Assembly (NCBI GenBank): GCA_011772275.1
Contig: WVZU01000270.1
Span: forward strand, 4,562-9,816
Reading direction: 5' to 3'
DNA: 5,255 bases
Source of the DNA: Planctomycetales bacterium
GTDB taxonomy: Bacteria > Planctomycetota > Planctomycetia > Pirellulales > UBA7805
A program made the translations under genes and the position numbers. Within the stretch, counting starts at the first letter, position 1. Each line of letters opens with the position of its first letter. Of the stretch, positions 4,313 through 5,255 are shown one piece after another. Below the pieces are notes generated by a model, which saw only the letters and a list, made by a program, of their open reading frames with translations, searched no databases and was not told the DNA's origin.

Positions 4313-5212
4313 CGGCTGGCAGGTCGCCCCGCGTTTCTGTTCGGATCCCGTTGCCCGACCAGGGGGAATTCCCACCGGCCCGCTCTGTCGGCTTCCTGCA
4401 ATGTGAGTCATTCGGAGGGGGCCGTCAAGGGGCAAGGGAAAAAGGCCCGACGCCAGTTACGCCGCACCCCGTCCCTGCGGACTGCGCCCGTCGACAGAAC
4501 TCTGGGACAGACAGAACTGTAGCGGTCACAACTCTGGCGGAATTTTCAGAGAACCGTGGCAGAGAGTTCTGGGAGGACTCTAAGAGAGGGAATGCTTTTT
4601 TAACCAACTACCATACACGCAACGTCTTCCATACCTTTGCAAAACATTGCCTGTCTTGACTTCCCGAACTCATCTTCATGTGTCGCCTTCGCGGTCAGCT
4701 ATCGGGCTGAGAGCTGATCTAAAGACAGCGAAAGACACCGAAGCAAGCCAGCTCGTACCGTCCCGCGATAGAGGGGCGCTGGACATGCCAGACAGCCAGT
4801 ATCCCCTGCCAGGATGCGCCACAAGCGAAATGGTTGTCAGGCCCTGATCCGCAATTTTTCACGTCACCTTTTCGCCAACACAATCAAGGGGTCGGGTGAG
4901 GTGGTCTGGTCGCTATCGAAAGTCCAGCGTCTGCAACCCTCTTCCCTGGGCTGACCGGACTTTAACCAAGAACTGTCCACGAAACGCCATGAGGCTCTGC
5001 ATCGGGAAATCGATACGCGCAAGGGATGGCTGGCCAGAAACGCGACTGAAAAGATTCAACCACCGGTATTCTCATCACGTCTTGCACATGATGCGAGCGG
5101 ATCGAGCAAGTCCCTCACAGATGATGTTGGCCCGCTCTGGAAGCCGACCCCAAAGTGCGTTACACTGCGGACTTGACGATTGAGCGAGTCGCAAGCCGAG
5201 TGGGGGCACGTC
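4313..5212. other. Gene-free stretch of about 900 bases
   Basis: I find no gene with recognisable protein features, an adequate ribosome binding site or conserved neighbours here. Several open frames exist, including a 46-residue one at 4814-4954 and a start-less one at 4955-5170 containing ELSTKRHEALHREIDTRKGW, but stops separate them and I cannot place them in a family. They may be traces of a decayed gene. A lower-GC patch lies at about 4590-4680. An 8-bp inverted repeat (4693-4700 with 4712-4719, one G-T pair) and the repeat patch at 4493-4581 are the only structures noted. No tRNA or rRNA signature was seen. Confidence 0.5.
4493..4581. repeat. Degenerate AACTCTGG-like repeat patch
   Basis: Related short units recur: AACTCTGG (4498-4505), AACTGTAGCGG (4515-4525), AACTCTGGCGG (4530-4540), AACCGTGGC (4552-4560) and AGTTCTGGGAG (4565-4575). 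ACAGAACT is exact at 4494-4501 and 4511-4518. CTCTG/CAGAG (4532-4536, 4547-4551) and AGAGTTCT/AGGACTCT (4563-4570, 4574-4581) can form small hairpins. The spacing is irregular (14-22 bases) and no direct-repeat array with spacers exists, so it is not a CRISPR. It may be a degraded dispersed intergenic repeat. Confidence 0.4.
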
Positions 5213-5255
5213 ATGAACCGGGGTTTCGACGCCTATCACCGCTGGCTAGGTATCC
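5213..5255 (+). CDS. Start of planctomycete-type YHRWLGI protein (partial)
   Basis: Only the first 14 codons are in the window, giving MNRGFDAYHRWLGI. The pattern F-D-x-Y-H-[RK]-W-L-G-I is, from my knowledge of planctomycete genomes, the typical opening of large proteins with an N-terminal J-domain-like or kinase-associated module, where it is usually followed by PP and a segment on the way to HYRLLG. The next base is C, which fits a Pro codon. GGGGG lies about 8 bases before the ATG, within GAGTGGGGGCACGTC. The full domain content and function cannot be told from here. The upstream 900 bases hold no gene, so it probably has its own promoter. Confidence 0.72.
   Translation, partial: MNRGFDAYHRWLGI

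Noticed and set aside
4493..4581. CRISPR-like reading of the repeat patch
   Set aside because: The units are short, divergent and unevenly spaced, with no constant repeat and spacer lengths and no cas genes nearby.
10..4808. Direct repeat AGTATCCCCTG at 10-20 and 4798-4808, with weaker similarity continuing about 17 bases
   Set aside because: Several 11-base matches are expected by chance in a window this size, and nothing else marks the two sites as element ends or attachment sites.
4896..5183. 95-codon plus-strand frame
   Set aside because: Its composition looks random (many Arg, Ser, Met) and it shows no motif or adequate start signal. A second frame here (ELSTKRHEALHREIDTRKGW, 4970-5029) looks slightly more protein-like but lacks a start and a family.

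Overview
The window looks like ordinary chromosome of a GC-rich bacterium, most likely a planctomycete (Pirellulales-like). This rests on recognising several small protein families by eye: a cysteine-rich protein ending in ETCCEGG, a HRASC/winged-helix protein of planctomycete type, and a gene starting at the right edge with YHRWLGI, the typical opening of many planctomycete proteins. No phage, CRISPR, rRNA or tRNA gene was seen.

Layout. Positions 1-266 hold no convincing gene. A gamma-glutamylcyclotransferase-like gene (267-647, +) converges on a minus-strand group read from right to left: a 54-residue Lys-rich protein (1147-1311), a DUF2905 membrane protein (926-1147, joined to it by a TGATG overlap) and a CPXCG zinc-finger-like protein (655-837). 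A short divergent control region (about 1312-1448) separates this group from a plus-strand gene for a His/Cys-motif plus winged-helix protein (1449-2099). A gene-poor stretch with three odd-centred palindromes follows, then a 50-residue cysteine-rich protein (2416-2568, +).

That gene converges on the best organised unit here, a minus-strand operon of hemerythrin (3294-3833), cupin (2953-3297) and a four-helix DUF4345-like membrane protein (2585-2956). Both junctions are 4-base ATGA overlaps, so the three proteins are probably made together. Hemerythrin and cupin suggest sensing or handling of O2, NO or iron; this role is inferred.

Just upstream on the same strand lies a broken alpha/beta hydrolase gene (3885-4312). 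An exact 11-bp tandem duplication at the nucleophile elbow shifts the frame. Removing one copy restores the expected family sequence. The catalytic His position also appears to be Tyr, and the C-terminus is short, so the gene looks dead rather than mis-sequenced.

About 900 bases (4313-5212) then carry no supportable gene, only a patch of degenerate AACTCTGG-like repeats, before the planctomycete-type gene that starts at 5213 and runs off the edge. I see no clear new defence or mobile system. The most interesting items are the duplicated hydrolase, the coupled hemerythrin operon and the palindrome cluster.
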